From the NCBI GenBank assembly GCA_029339505.1, contig JAQISU010000123.1, positions 3,642,501 through 3,706,500 of the forward strand: DNA of 64,000 nucleotides, in the 5' to 3' direction. The translations under genes were made by a program, and so were the position numbers. Under the pieces are notes generated by a model. That model saw only the letters and a program-made list of their open reading frames with translations, searched no databases and had not been told where the DNA came from. The DNA is from Unio delphinus (Eukaryota > Mollusca > Bivalvia > Unionida > Unionidae). Shown piece by piece: positions 61,689 to 62,997 of the stretch. Within the stretch, counting starts at the first letter, position 1; every line of letters begins with the position of its first letter.

Positions 61689-61843
61689 GATTTTATACCT
61701 TTTTTGTGTATACTCGTTTTTTAGTTTTTTTTTTACTCAGGTGGATTTCGAGGCAGCACAATATTGAGATCACTGTGTCCATCTGTACACCTGCGTCCAT
61801 GTCTACTTTACGGATTAACCCCCGTGTATTTGTACTTAACTAA
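15102..61843 (+). CDS. host gene: secreted N-glycosylated repeat protein, 8 exons
   Basis: Joined exons are 15,102-15,147; 16,548-16,816; 17,136-17,378; 31,293-31,584; 54,064-54,257; 59,085-59,558; 61,336-61,601; 61,741-61,843. All introns are GT-AG, every junction phase agrees, and the sum is 1,887 nt (628 codons plus TAA). Exon 1 encodes a signal peptide (MRYAVFLVAVMAISLG). The rest is rich in Thr, Ser, Val and Asn-X-Ser/Thr sites (about fifteen), with alternating hydrophobic strands, for example VTYNLGNVTVSG. This pattern resembles the DUF11-like, immunoglobulin-fold repeats of extracellular invertebrate proteins. No transmembrane segment or GPI signal is evident, so secretion is inferred. 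Introns 3 and 4 (13.9 and 22.5 kb) have absorbed mobile DNA. Additional phase-0 or phase-1 exons could be hidden in them. Function is unknown. Confidence 0.65.
15247..15314 (+). repeat. (TC)n microsatellite
   Basis: Perfect CT dinucleotide run of about 34 units in host intron 1. Confidence 0.98.
16548..16816 (+). CDS. host exon 2
   Basis: Pyrimidine-rich acceptor TTTTTCCTCCAG and GTAAGT donor bound a 269-nt exon. With the base from exon 1 it encodes 90 residues starting ATADIESFDM, and it contains LTVTLTEGT and the sequons NIT and NTT. The L-x-V-x-L-x-EGT pattern is typical of DUF11-like beta-sandwich segments. Ends in phase 0. Confidence 0.7.
17136..17378 (+). CDS. host exon 3
   Basis: An 81-codon phase-0 exon between TTTGCAG and GTAGGA. 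It encodes PKVKYLSRVTYNLGNVTVSG and a following strand-rich segment with four sequons (NVT, NIT, NGT, NIT). The VTYNLG..V pattern is the best visible match to DUF11-like repeats in this protein. Confidence 0.75.
17700..17776. repeat. (TA)n microsatellite
   Basis: Uninterrupted AT dinucleotide run of about 38 units. The open frames of alternating Ile and Tyr across it are artefacts of the repeat. Confidence 0.98.
18840..19900. repeat. diverged intronic repeat, copy 1
   Basis: Parts of this stretch recur in the same order at 22,570-23,320. A shared block reads CGAAATATGTATAATTTATG at about 18,999 and 22,724, and GGATATAATTAGTTCTT-like sequence recurs near 19,825 and 23,275. A third partial copy of its left end (AAAGAATGTAC...TGGCATGAAT pattern) is near 21,409. 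No coding content is recognised; it is probably an unclassified interspersed or segmental duplicate. Confidence 0.5.
20156..20332. mobile_element. MITE with terminal inverted repeats
   Basis: The left end CAGTAAAACCTGTCTTGAGA is mirrored by the right end, which on the minus strand reads AGTAGAGCCTGTCTTGAAAG. About 22 of 25 terminal bases match. A TA dinucleotide precedes the left end. Size (about 177 bp), lack of coding capacity and TA flank point to a Tc1/mariner/pogo-type MITE. Internal repeats of a GAGAGACCACC motif are present. Confidence 0.75.
20575..21065 (-). pseudogene. LINE reverse transcriptase fragment, broken
   Basis: Minus-strand translation gives FFEDDATVTNRTTAHIQNL, a degraded version of the FADD catalytic box of non-LTR reverse transcriptases. 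It is followed by FSQACQNFGLTIS, then KLTRLGFTITDNFSLDRELN and a degraded thumb region. These blocks occur in this order in Jockey/RTE-like LINE reverse transcriptases. Stops and frameshifts are frequent and the endonuclease and 5' part are missing, as expected for an old 5'-truncated insertion. It lies in host intron 3 in antisense orientation. Confidence 0.75.
21603..21669. repeat. (AT)n microsatellite
   Basis: Perfect AT dinucleotide run. Confidence 0.98.
21898..22072 (+). repeat. degenerate 15-16 bp tandem repeat
   Basis: Roughly eleven imperfect units of the type CTCAGGATTACACGT occur in tandem. The overlapping open frame (21,869-22,216) has short SQ-like repeats because of this; it has no other protein-like feature. 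Confidence 0.7.
22570..23320. repeat. diverged intronic repeat, copy 2
   Basis: Collinear diverged partner of 18,840-19,900 (see that entry), interrupted by a TG microsatellite. Confidence 0.5.
23031..23091. repeat. (TG)n microsatellite
   Basis: TG run of about 30 units. A second shorter, interrupted GT run lies at 23,525-23,575. Confidence 0.97.
23887..23950. repeat. (AAT)n microsatellite
   Basis: AAT trinucleotide run ending in AAC units. Confidence 0.95.
24577..26349 (+). repeat. 53/54-bp satellite array, about 33 copies
   Basis: Units share ATTTATTATAGCTATATTGT and GTACTAGAAAGTGAATAAT. Two main unit types alternate irregularly: a 53-bp form with TTCAACAGTTGTACTAG and a 54-bp form with TTAAACAGTTTGTACTAG. 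AATAATT/AATGATT variants are superimposed. Identity between units is very high, so the array has been homogenised recently. It lies in host intron 3. Confidence 0.97.
26350..27610 (+). repeat. decayed flank of the 53/54-bp satellite
   Basis: The same unit continues with increasing divergence (for example TTTGTACAAGAAAGTGAATG variants), as expected at an array edge no longer homogenised by unequal exchange. Confidence 0.85.
27690..28165 (+). repeat. 43-bp repeat in dimeric (86-bp) arrangement
   Basis: Two related 43-bp units alternate. One contains CATTAAAGTACCTATTTCAT and the other CATTAAAGCATGTGTTACAT. Both are followed by GTCA(C/G)TGT..CAGTAT. Five to six dimers are visible, the last ones diverged. 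Confidence 0.85.
28166..31040. other. intron 3, no gene recognised
   Basis: This contains a GA microsatellite at 29,833-29,895. Overlapping minus-strand open frames near 29,202-29,512 have no recognisable family. Nothing else is supported. Confidence 0.5.
31041..31115. repeat. (TA)n microsatellite
   Basis: Perfect AT dinucleotide run in intron 3. Confidence 0.98.
31166..31234 (+). repeat. (TC)n microsatellite upstream of exon 4
   Basis: About 34 CT units end 58 bp before the exon 4 acceptor, so a variable polypyrimidine tract lies within the branch-point/acceptor region. Confidence 0.98.
31293..31584 (+). CDS. host exon 4
   Basis: 292 nt starting NVPGSTTVSALPLSTIELGK and ending at a GTAAAG donor in phase 1. 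Sequons NVT, NLT and NTT are present. The phase (0 in, 1 out) fits exons 3 and 5. The acceptor TTTATGTGAG is weaker than the others but is preceded by the CT tract. Confidence 0.65.
31585..33070. other. intron 4, left part
   Basis: No gene is recognised. An AT dinucleotide run lies at about 32,607-32,684. From about 32.9 kb the composition becomes less AT-rich as the Polinton relic begins. Confidence 0.5.
33080..33410 (-). pseudogene. Polinton lineage B protease relic
   Basis: On the minus strand two blocks match the better preserved protease of the neighbouring element. EAVIVDIVNTGRIFPFLAGI (33,345-33,405) parallels its hydrophobic pX-like N-terminal segment. GIINLNDQYGQGSHWDV (about 33,173-33,223) parallels the block around its catalytic histidine. 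The distance between them is about 220 bp shorter than in the better copy, so the middle is deleted, and the cysteine end is lost. It therefore marks a separate, older and oppositely oriented lineage-B copy. Adenain-type proteases cleave capsid precursor proteins during virion maturation; this copy cannot be active. Confidence 0.7.
33560..35258 (-). pseudogene. unassigned relic, possible capsid gene position
   Basis: A chain of minus-strand open segments (35,052-35,258; 34,644-34,871; 34,079-34,348; 33,789-34,082) lies upstream of the protease relic on the same strand. Their composition is protein-like (for example RYTTVKLTDRELRVLHPLG), but no family is recognised with confidence. In Polintons the major capsid protein commonly sits near the protease, and the 1.7 kb length would suit it. 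That placement argument is inference only. Several stops and frameshifts show it is dead. Confidence 0.3.
35480..36250 (+). pseudogene. Polinton lineage B integrase relic
   Basis: Plus-strand fragments follow the better preserved integrase at 51.2-52.1 kb in order. DADWLVRWPMWKI comes near 35,617 and VASRYKTEELL near 35,781. HHDQAIVDLFNRTL lies at 35,880-35,921, where the catalytic glutamate reads as aspartate, and VKVRYLF near 36,090. Stops interrupt every part. It is divergent from the protease relic just to its left. The pair therefore represents a rearranged, older lineage-B copy adjoining the younger element. Confidence 0.7.
36842..36858. repeat. triloop palindrome GAAATCC-TTC-GGATTTC
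   Basis: Perfect 7-bp stem with a TTC loop, 33 bp upstream of the protease ATG. The same palindrome with flanks (TGG before, AACGATAA-like after) recurs inside the coding frame at 42,543-42,559. Confidence 0.85.
36891..37824 (+). pseudogene. pX-like minor capsid domain fused to adenain-type cysteine protease
   Basis: The likely start is ATG 36,891 (MLYNHVNVTLTPGQ). A frameshift near 36,960 leads into an uninterrupted frame to the stop at 37,822. The N-terminal part is basic with a long Ala/Ile/Leu hydrophobic stretch (about 37,130-37,240), like the membrane-active, DNA-binding pX/pVI-type minor capsid proteins. The C-terminal part is an adenain-like maturation protease. The catalytic residues are His at 37,537 (GTHWVCY), Asp at 37,581 (YFDSYG) and Cys at 37,695 (PPICGREVL). 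The catalytic domain itself is intact. Fusion of both functions in one chain is inferred from the shared frame. It is the first gene of the rightward virion-gene cluster. Confidence 0.85.
37841..38809 (+). pseudogene. spike/fibre-like virion protein, broken
   Basis: The start MADIFGRSASRPSAEG is at 37,841. A run of nine A near 37,911 causes a frameshift, and a TAA at 38,348 interrupts the frame, which then continues in phase to 38,807. The N-terminal two thirds are helical and charged with heptad-like repeats (about 37,940-38,480). The C-terminal part, from VVYTIQYGSFAWTP, alternates beta strands with Ser/Thr-rich loops, as in jelly-roll knob domains. A helical stalk with a terminal beta head suggests a trimeric attachment spike; receptor binding is inference. 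It follows the protease by 17 bp, and the spacing indicates a shared transcript or closely packed genes. Apart from two lesions it is well preserved. Confidence 0.55.
38845..39320 (+). pseudogene. glycine-zipper membrane protein, broken
   Basis: The ATG at 38,845 begins a Ser/Thr-rich start and a basic helical segment with an internal TAA (38,920). A strongly hydrophobic segment follows, SVTGVIAGAGIILSSVTMV (about 38,998-39,054), with small residues spaced as in membrane helices. A frameshift then leads to an acidic helical tail with DADFKLHDDEIITDSEFSK (about 39,200-39,258). The same order (basic helix, glycine/alanine-rich membrane segment, acidic C-terminal helix) occurs in small proteins of Polinton-like elements in invertebrates, whose function is unknown. 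Its tail overlaps the start of the next gene in another frame. Confidence 0.5.
39325..41284 (+). pseudogene. large virion-type protein of lineage B Polinton, broken
   Basis: A frame of 440 codons from MSQELLQRIAENTTT ends at TGA 40,654. Beyond it the frame stays open to about 40,905. The remainder (40,862-41,284) continues after a -1/+2 shift, so the original protein was about 650 residues. The N-terminal beta-rich domain includes ALTQLRCFYSWPNV, NNSFTFLW and GAYDIEDINNV. The C-terminus has YILYTFSPNVSPGS and NLRITDQDISLIDLRGE. Matching proteins occur in invertebrate Polinton-like elements next to protease and spike genes. Their role is not established, but position and size suggest a capsid-associated protein. 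No classical double jelly-roll signature is evident to me. Confidence 0.55.
41283..42420. repeat. hairpin-dense noncoding region
   Basis: No gene is seen. The AT-rich 1.1 kb is built of short palindromes with 6-9 bp stems and mostly 3-nt loops. Perfect examples are 41,283-41,299 (loop TTT), 41,509-41,527 (AAA), 41,804-41,820 (TTC), 41,887-41,901 (TTT), 42,050-42,068 (TTT), 42,130-42,148 (AAA), 42,288-42,304 (AAA), 42,342-42,362 (AAA, 9-bp stem) and 42,383-42,397 (TTT). TGATTTTTGATGATTT-like spacers and a phrase ACGGTCAA(A/G)T(A/G)GTCGATTTT recur. It could be an origin, a 3'-end processing region or a nest of mobile palindromes. Confidence 0.85.
42425..42703 (+). CDS. small hypothetical viral protein
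   Basis: A 92-codon frame starting MYHHTRIVIYEKHK. It is charged, with a mixed alpha/beta look and no known motif, and lies at the end of the rightward cluster. Two triloop palindromes lie inside it in the same codon phase and encode KSPKDF (42,503-42,520) and GNPSDF (42,542-42,559). This suggests that the palindromes inserted in frame into an existing gene. A third palindrome follows the stop at 42,709. The frame is intact. Nothing in the window identifies its function. Confidence 0.5.
   Translation: MYHHTRIVIYEKHKLENATKEIFHYHKSPKDFHVELIIDGNPSDFNDKFLLTDPQLQQLQENTIRTINCDYDQIMQYVHSCLHVEELLRILT
42709..42723. repeat. triloop palindrome AATCTC-GAA-GAGATT
   Basis: Perfect 6-bp stem with a GAA loop directly after the stop of the small ORF. 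A candidate 3'-end hairpin. Confidence 0.75.
42853..42976. repeat. imperfect fold-back sequence
   Basis: GTATTTCCATTCA near 42,874 is mirrored by TTGAATGGAAATAC near 42,948, and AGTATAGAAT near 42,912 by ATTCTATAC near 42,965. It could be a small MITE marking the right edge of the virion-gene block. Confidence 0.4.
43400..44790. repeat. higher-order tandem array of palindromic units
   Basis: About 59-bp units (GTCGTTCATATAACGAGACT, then GCAAAGAAGTTATTAAAT, then AATAAAATTATGCAGGT) are organised into a higher-order repeat of roughly 190-260 bp, present about six times. Each unit holds one of three palindromes: TCGTT-CATAT-AACGA, CGTC-CATAT-GACG, or CTCGTTC-ATG-GAACGAG. The order within a higher-order unit is fixed: CGTC type, CTCGTTC type, then two or three TCGTT types. 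Stems are conserved while spacers vary in length. Confidence 0.95.
44875..45225. repeat. GC-rich 81-bp minisatellite
   Basis: Nearly three copies of an 81-bp unit containing CCACGGACACCACAACATGG, CACCGCACCCGGGCACCAAC and CACTCAGCTCCGGACCACAG. Because 81 is a multiple of 3, both strands stay open over it, which produces open frames that I do not regard as genes. Its GC content stands out sharply in this AT-rich region. Confidence 0.9.
45626..45634 (-). promoter_or_regulatory. candidate TATA box, leftward
   Basis: On the minus strand TATATAAGG lies between a perfect 8-bp inverted repeat (CCTAGCTG...CAGCTAGG, 45,638-45,664) and the minisatellite. Transcription from it would run leftward through the GC-rich repeat and the palindromic array. 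An AATAAA on the same strand is at 43,245-43,250. Confidence 0.35.
45668..46063 (-). CDS. hypothetical minus-strand protein
   Basis: 131 codons starting MNYENINLLISEISKLNNQK, an acidic, Asn-rich, helical N-terminus. After about residue 75 the character changes to hydrophobic with Tyr and Val (YVYVVKNLVSISLL), which may be a membrane segment or simply sequence beyond a broken end. An AT-rich leader with a TATATATAATT stretch precedes it. It lies at the left of the right half of the lineage-B element and downstream of the leftward arm of the mirrored promoter at 46.27 kb. No family is recognised. Confidence 0.4.
   Translation of the reverse strand: MNYENINLLISEISKLNNQKIQLSDDMDPDQIMSEYQDIEFATINNKYTLFKKYSLIKRIQTSIRNSLVYCCHGIVYDYVQYVYVVKNLVSISLLRTALPRVVYYFWGIFSYFGIMSEHSAHAARAKLPAV
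46271..46562. promoter_or_regulatory. mirrored promoter-like inverted repeat
   Basis: A 45-bp arm at 46,271-46,315 is mirrored at 46,518-46,562 with about 41 matching positions. Each arm ends outward in GGACTATAAAAGA, a strong TATA-like core facing away from the centre. Between the arms lie about four and a half tandem units containing TGATTCATTGATTGTGGTAT and GTGCATTGATAATAC. The layout suggests a bidirectional promoter with shared upstream sites. The leftward arm would serve the 45.7-46.1 kb gene. The rightward arm faces the antisense side of the HNH gene. Confidence 0.5.
46880..47347 (-). CDS. HNH endonuclease (homing-type)
   Basis: 155 codons on the minus strand. The central HNH_3-type core is visible: HRFVYEVSNG, then VIDHINSIRTDNSLSNL, then QSENAKQGN. 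The DH pair, the Asn and the final Asn-rich helix correspond to the beta-beta-alpha metal fold that cuts DNA. An N-terminal beta region (VGVLSNQGYLIFGAGK) and a C-terminal part (SVRRVAENITNTAISKRF) look like a DNA-recognition helix as in NUMOD/IENR-type tails. The frame is intact, unlike most neighbours. It lies between the 45.7 kb ORF and the Cys-rich protein. It could be a free-standing homing nuclease using the virus as host, or a viral gene for genome competition. Activity is inferred. Confidence 0.8.
   Translation of the reverse strand: MIVNYEASHDVIVRNRRLKKPVGVLSNQGYLIFGAGKINYYNHRFVYEVSNGLIKDGFVIDHINSIRTDNSLSNLQAISQSENAKQGNTGTCKIVVKRSVKSFNTATKEEKILKSMNEAGMYFIICMPSVRRVAENITNTAISKRFKNRIKFTYV
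47402..47755 (-). CDS. Cys-rich zinc-binding protein
   Basis: 117 codons starting MNHCKWLMIGSVTPCNKSC. Eleven or more cysteines form pairs: CKW...CNKSC...FCAYYM, then PCIQCGVGV and LQLCLSCGGKRY. This suggests two treble-clef or zinc-ribbon-like modules followed by a basic helix (RELKRYYDKRIK) and a low-complexity tail. Small proteins of this kind occur in lineage-B Polinton-like elements; their function is not known, but nucleic-acid or protein binding is likely. The frame is intact. Its ATG overlaps a TATATAAAAA stretch shared with the divergent polymerase operon-like cluster to the right. Confidence 0.6.
   Translation of the reverse strand: MNHCKWLMIGSVTPCNKSCRNEFCAYYMQSFRRGSNGPLPCIQCGVGVRGILQLCLSCGGKRYRELKRYYDKRIKDSTKNSINESDCTPDSVNDKIIRTPHDYIQRFSSNIIFQPNN
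47835..48068 (+). CDS. small ORF upstream of polymerase, possible N-terminus
   Basis: 77 codons starting MLNLISDIPKSLIDDRTML. It ends in ATGA, overlapping the start codon of the next frame. It is acidic with an HTWSTFRIIDDDAK segment. The overlap by 4 bp could be a coupled pair of genes, or a frameshift that separated the first domain of the large polymerase protein. An AT-rich leader with TATATAAAAA lies about 70 bp upstream. No family is recognised on its own. Confidence 0.4.
   Translation: MLNLISDIPKSLIDDRTMLSKICDCFNEFKRDGAFHTWSTFRIIDDDAKVSPIDATMNDERAGKIISHLGGKRYFLE
48065..48724 (+). CDS. N-terminal domain of lineage B polymerase
   Basis: 219 codons starting MKFVIVEEGEWFIRDKFEP. Its middle, STRMNCVAERIMEHF, then KKITEWGLTVKEHGATIQDI and SVATITGEVFHESKY, matches a domain that precedes the polymerase module in Polinton-like polymerase-helicase proteins of fungi and invertebrates. 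It may correspond to the exonuclease/accessory region, but I cannot identify catalytic acidic residues with certainty. It stops at 48,722. The polymerase proper resumes in another frame at about 48,750, so the two were probably one protein. The stretch ending HAWTSAVTIFPRERTVRHI is basic and may bind DNA. Confidence 0.6.
   Translation: MKFVIVEEGEWFIRDKFEPILKDKKTVIVSRDSKPGILTGIDKPYYERSYPVTAVVYGIYPLNDKPSIEKLAPMKLSPLNLSTRMNCVAERIMEHFTNASRGNKLTNDDVKKITEWGLTVKEHGATIQDIIKLETSLRFPISVATITGEVFHESKYKSEGGRIKIIDHSKHAWTSAVTIFPRERTVRHIPEEFCKDIFHEEKLFDAIHEFCVSVVNSQH
48750..50066 (+). pseudogene. B-family (protein-primed type) DNA polymerase, lineage B, broken
   Basis: A frame with PSVVAHFAREKNSW and RPTRSDFLLDV is stopped at 48,976 and continues to 50,064. 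The palm motifs visible are SIDISACYPGSFLG (motif A, metal aspartate, about 49,030-49,073), ISRRLI-like SSRLIIDSAEYDF (motif B region, about 49,550-49,592) and RVATDSMYIHT (motif C, T-D-S form, about 49,790-49,820). A C-terminal extension ends in YLNGCGGSGKT, the P-loop of a helicase, so replication polymerase and helicase were one polypeptide. A triloop palindrome (48,832-48,848) lies inside the frame and encodes ENSKSF. This polymerase is clearly different from lineage A (YFDTDS). The call as PolB is firm; details of motif B are less so. Confidence 0.75.
48832..48848. repeat. triloop palindrome AAAACTC-GAA-GAGTTTT in coding sequence
   Basis: Perfect 7-bp stem. It starts at the second base of a codon, as do the in-frame copies at 42,504 and 42,543. 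Confidence 0.85.
50013..50870 (+). pseudogene. SF1 helicase domain fused to polymerase, broken
   Basis: After the P-loop YLNGCGGSGKT (motif I, 50,019-50,052) the frame stops. Further motifs follow in order in neighbouring frames: VIIWDEICTVS (motif II, about 50,217-50,250), KIIMCGDHGQPPPF (motif III, about 50,298-50,339), LGYAATIHSSQGLTI (motif V, about 50,727-50,771) and LIYLTVSRVR (motif VI with arginine finger, about 50,820-50,850). This is the order of superfamily 1 helicases of the Pif1/RecD/Dda kind, which unwind DNA ahead of a polymerase. At least three stops and two frameshifts are present. The fusion with PolB is inferred from contiguity and the shared frame at the junction. Confidence 0.75.
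51001..51210 (+). pseudogene. C-terminal HNH/zinc module of the polymerase-helicase chain
   Basis: A 69-codon open segment reads HCASCNCIMRWSW, then TVDRKNSSIGHTRDNVMLTC and LECNRRR. Two CxxC pairs and the GH...DNV...C..CN..R pattern are those of HNH-type zinc-stabilised nuclease domains. The first His of the catalytic HNH is replaced by Asp-Arg (VDR), as in a known subgroup of such domains. It follows the helicase by about 130 bp of low-complexity basic sequence and is likely the tail of the same large protein. It ends at 51,208, seven bases from the stop of the convergent integrase. Confidence 0.6.
51203..52140 (-). pseudogene. Polinton lineage B integrase (rve, DD34E), broken
   Basis: The minus strand encodes the retroviral-type integrase that joins the viral ends to host DNA. 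First aspartate: HQADILFLPYDGG (about 51,918-51,949). Second: LLQVDPGKEF (Asp at 51,761). Glutamate: IVERFNRTLAERLF (Glu at 51,656). Exactly 34 residues separate the second Asp and the Glu. C-terminal conserved blocks follow: NVTVRYLYEPGELEGGKKRA and GRPAIYRLDS. Lesions are one TGA in the segment following EPLKTK and one frameshift near 52,060 in the N-terminal helical domain. All three catalytic residues remain. The gene is convergent with the polymerase chain. Confidence 0.88.
52153..52680 (-). pseudogene. zinc ribbon (DUF5679-like) plus viral phospholipase A2 protein, broken
   Basis: A single minus-strand frame of 175 codons with two stops (TGA after TKNIDL, TAG after VKLIHA). The first 45 residues form a zinc ribbon with CVKCKKC and CEICGTK, as in DUF5679 proteins of large DNA viruses. 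Then comes a viral phospholipase A2 core: the calcium loop YCGPGTRLD and the active-site helix EACRIHDIAYRSGD, with the His-Asp catalytic pair. In parvoviruses this activity opens endosomal membranes during entry, so a role in entry is an analogy. The start is 22 bp from the divergent ATPase ATG. Both catalytic residues are intact. Confidence 0.8.
52681..52701. promoter_or_regulatory. divergent promoter gap
   Basis: Only 21 AT-rich bases separate the starts of the phospholipase (leftward) and ATPase (rightward) genes, so their promoters must overlap the opposing gene or be extremely compact. Confidence 0.35.
52702..53362 (+). pseudogene. Polinton lineage B packaging ATPase (FtsK/A32-like), broken
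   Basis: The start MEVIDFSALKKKQQ is 22 bp from the phospholipase gene. Walker A is IIIGPSGSGKTQLLL (about 52,785-52,830) and Walker B is NNLVVYDDVKF (about 53,017-53,049). A frameshift at about 53,060 leads into IFSRGRHKNSDVIYVTQRY (arginine/sensor region, about 53,077-53,133), with a TGA at 53,174. The end GIGLGRIYN runs to the stop at 53,360. The original length, about 220 residues, is typical for A32-like genome-packaging ATPases of Polintons and related viruses. It is the rightmost recognisable viral gene, so the element's end lies between 53.4 and 54.0 kb. Confidence 0.85.
53363..54063. other. element edge and intron 4 end
   Basis: No gene is recognised. A direct repeat lies at 53,548-53,577 and 53,593-53,622 (GGAAGCCTTGGTTGCCGAAT, then GACGCCTT). 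ACCTGGCGTC(G/A)TT occurs at 53,403 and 53,491. These may be part of the element's terminal region; no matching inverted copy was found on the left. Confidence 0.4.
54064..54257 (+). CDS. host exon 5
   Basis: 194 nt from a TTTATTCAG acceptor to a GTAAGT donor. It enters in phase 1, matching exon 4 across 22.5 kb, and leaves in phase 0. It encodes STAGGANAERDILTLVVGYQ and a strand-rich segment. The matching phase is the main evidence that the Polinton lies within a functional intron. Confidence 0.65.
54415..54474. repeat. (TA)n microsatellite
   Basis: AT dinucleotide run in intron 5. A second lies at 55,042-55,099. Between them (54,640-54,920) is an imperfect repeat of about 36-39 bp containing CTACATATGCAAATTTAGAA and GAAATATC. 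Confidence 0.95.
55135..58440 (+). repeat. 31-bp satellite array, two subfamilies
   Basis: More than 100 units of about 31 bp. The outer parts (55.1-56.3 and 58.2-58.4 kb) use AGCGAAATCAAGTTGGTTAC then GTATGCCTTAT. The central part (56.4-58.2 kb) uses ACGGAAGTCAAGTTGGTTAA then ATATGTCTTAT. The shared ATCAAGTTGGTTA/GTCAAGTTGGTTA core and equal period show a common origin; the inner subfamily expanded more recently. Confidence 0.95.
58450..59084. other. intron 5 end
   Basis: Noncoding. Nothing recognised beyond the exon 6 acceptor. Confidence 0.5.
59085..59558 (+). CDS. host exon 6
   Basis: 158 phase-0 codons between CCATATACAG and GTATGT. It contains VGFPAVLYLEIPVPSNTNKT and FTLLNSGVADVPGAS, ending SNSTTLTVSNSTPFT. 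It is rich in beta-strand patterns and sequons and looks like one and a half DUF11-like repeats. The longest exon. Confidence 0.75.
59570..59657. repeat. (ATATT)n pentanucleotide microsatellite
   Basis: About 16 perfect pentamers directly after the exon 6 donor. Confidence 0.97.
59658..61335. other. intron 6
   Basis: No gene. A tRNA-like fragment at about 60,068-60,137 has GGTAGCTCAATGG (box A-like) and GCTCGAAATTCAAGACC (box B-like) and may be a SINE head. Confidence in that is low. Confidence 0.35.
61336..61601 (+). CDS. host exon 7
   Basis: 266 nt between CACCCGCAG and the CG|GTAATA donor. It is chosen over two nearby GT sites because only this one puts exon 8 in frame. It encodes SIVGYTLALSSNCPMSKTIQ and following strands with four cysteines, perhaps two disulfides. 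Confidence 0.65.
61629..61684. repeat. (TA)n microsatellite in 139-bp intron 7
   Basis: AT dinucleotide run occupying much of the last intron. Another lies at 61,921-61,977 downstream of the gene. Confidence 0.95.
61741..61843 (+). CDS. host exon 8 (terminal)
   Basis: The TTTTTTTTACTCAG acceptor is followed by WISRQHNIEITVSICTPASM and TAA at 61,841. It is the only in-frame continuation and closes the gene at a length divisible by three. The protein ends without a membrane helix. A downstream poly(A) signal is not obvious. Confidence 0.6.
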
Positions 61844-61916
61844 AAATTAGGGCTGTAAGGACGCGTTCGTACAGTTAAGAAACAAATTGGTATCAGCTAT
61901 GAAAGACACTGTTTTC

Positions 61917-61981
<65 letters not shown>

Positions 61982-62990
61982 CCAAAACCGTCTGTTTTAT
62001 AGGAATTTAGCAACGGAAAAGCTGAATTTGTAATTGACGTATTCCAATGTAGATATATAAGCGGTTCACATCGTACGCAAGGGTGTGAATATATAATATA
62101 ATGGAGCAAAAGGATTACACTACATCTAATGAAGTTTGCCTAGTTTTATGTCCCTGACGACATCTTTTATTATCTGGTATTAAATCGTGCATGACAAAAT
62201 TGTTACCACTAAAGAAAGACCTAATTTTTTTAAAACTTTTATGGTAAGTCATGAAAGGTATTGGTCTTGGGGCTTTTGTTCAATTTTGGTTCGTATTTTT
62301 TAAAACGCGGATTTATCCAGCTGATCCTGGTTGCATTGTAGTGATATCTATACATAATCACGCATACGTGCTGCTGACATCGATTTGGTTTGGCAAATGG
62401 ATTTACCCCGAACTTGACCGACTAGGTTTTCGCAGTCAGAAAAGTGTTTACTACAATTCAGGCAGCATATGCGATCATATATAAGCACAGATAACCCATA
62501 CCAGTGGCATTATACGAACAGTAATTGTCAAAAACCACACCGAATGTTTACTAAATCGAAAAGGTGCTAGTGCAGCGTGGTAAATAATTACTGGTCAAAT
62601 GGAGTGGATATCCTGACGACTATTATTGTGAATTCCTGCTGCTGTTATTCAGAAATTCTCTCATTCTTCGTTTTCTGCTAATACTCCACTACTATACACA
62701 TAGCGCAATCTTATAACTCCATTTTATTTTTTTAAAAAGCCATTTAAATATAAAATCAACCTTGACATTTTTTTCTCTGCCAGTTATCGATCAATCAAGG
62801 AAAAATTAGGATATCTAGTCAACTGTCACTTTGTTCTCATACGCGAAATTAAAGTATTTGAGAGTATTTCCTGTGCTGTACTTGCACGTGCCTCGATTAC
62901 TAATGCTGACGAACTATCTGATGTCGATAATCCTCACCCTGGTCATCATTTTGATCAGACATTTATAGGGGGTATTTAATCCTTTTAATA
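61844..62990. other. noncoding between the host gene and the right Polinton relic
   Basis: No gene recognised. Contains an AT microsatellite (61,921-61,977). Confidence 0.5.
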
Positions 62991-62997
62991 AGAGAGA

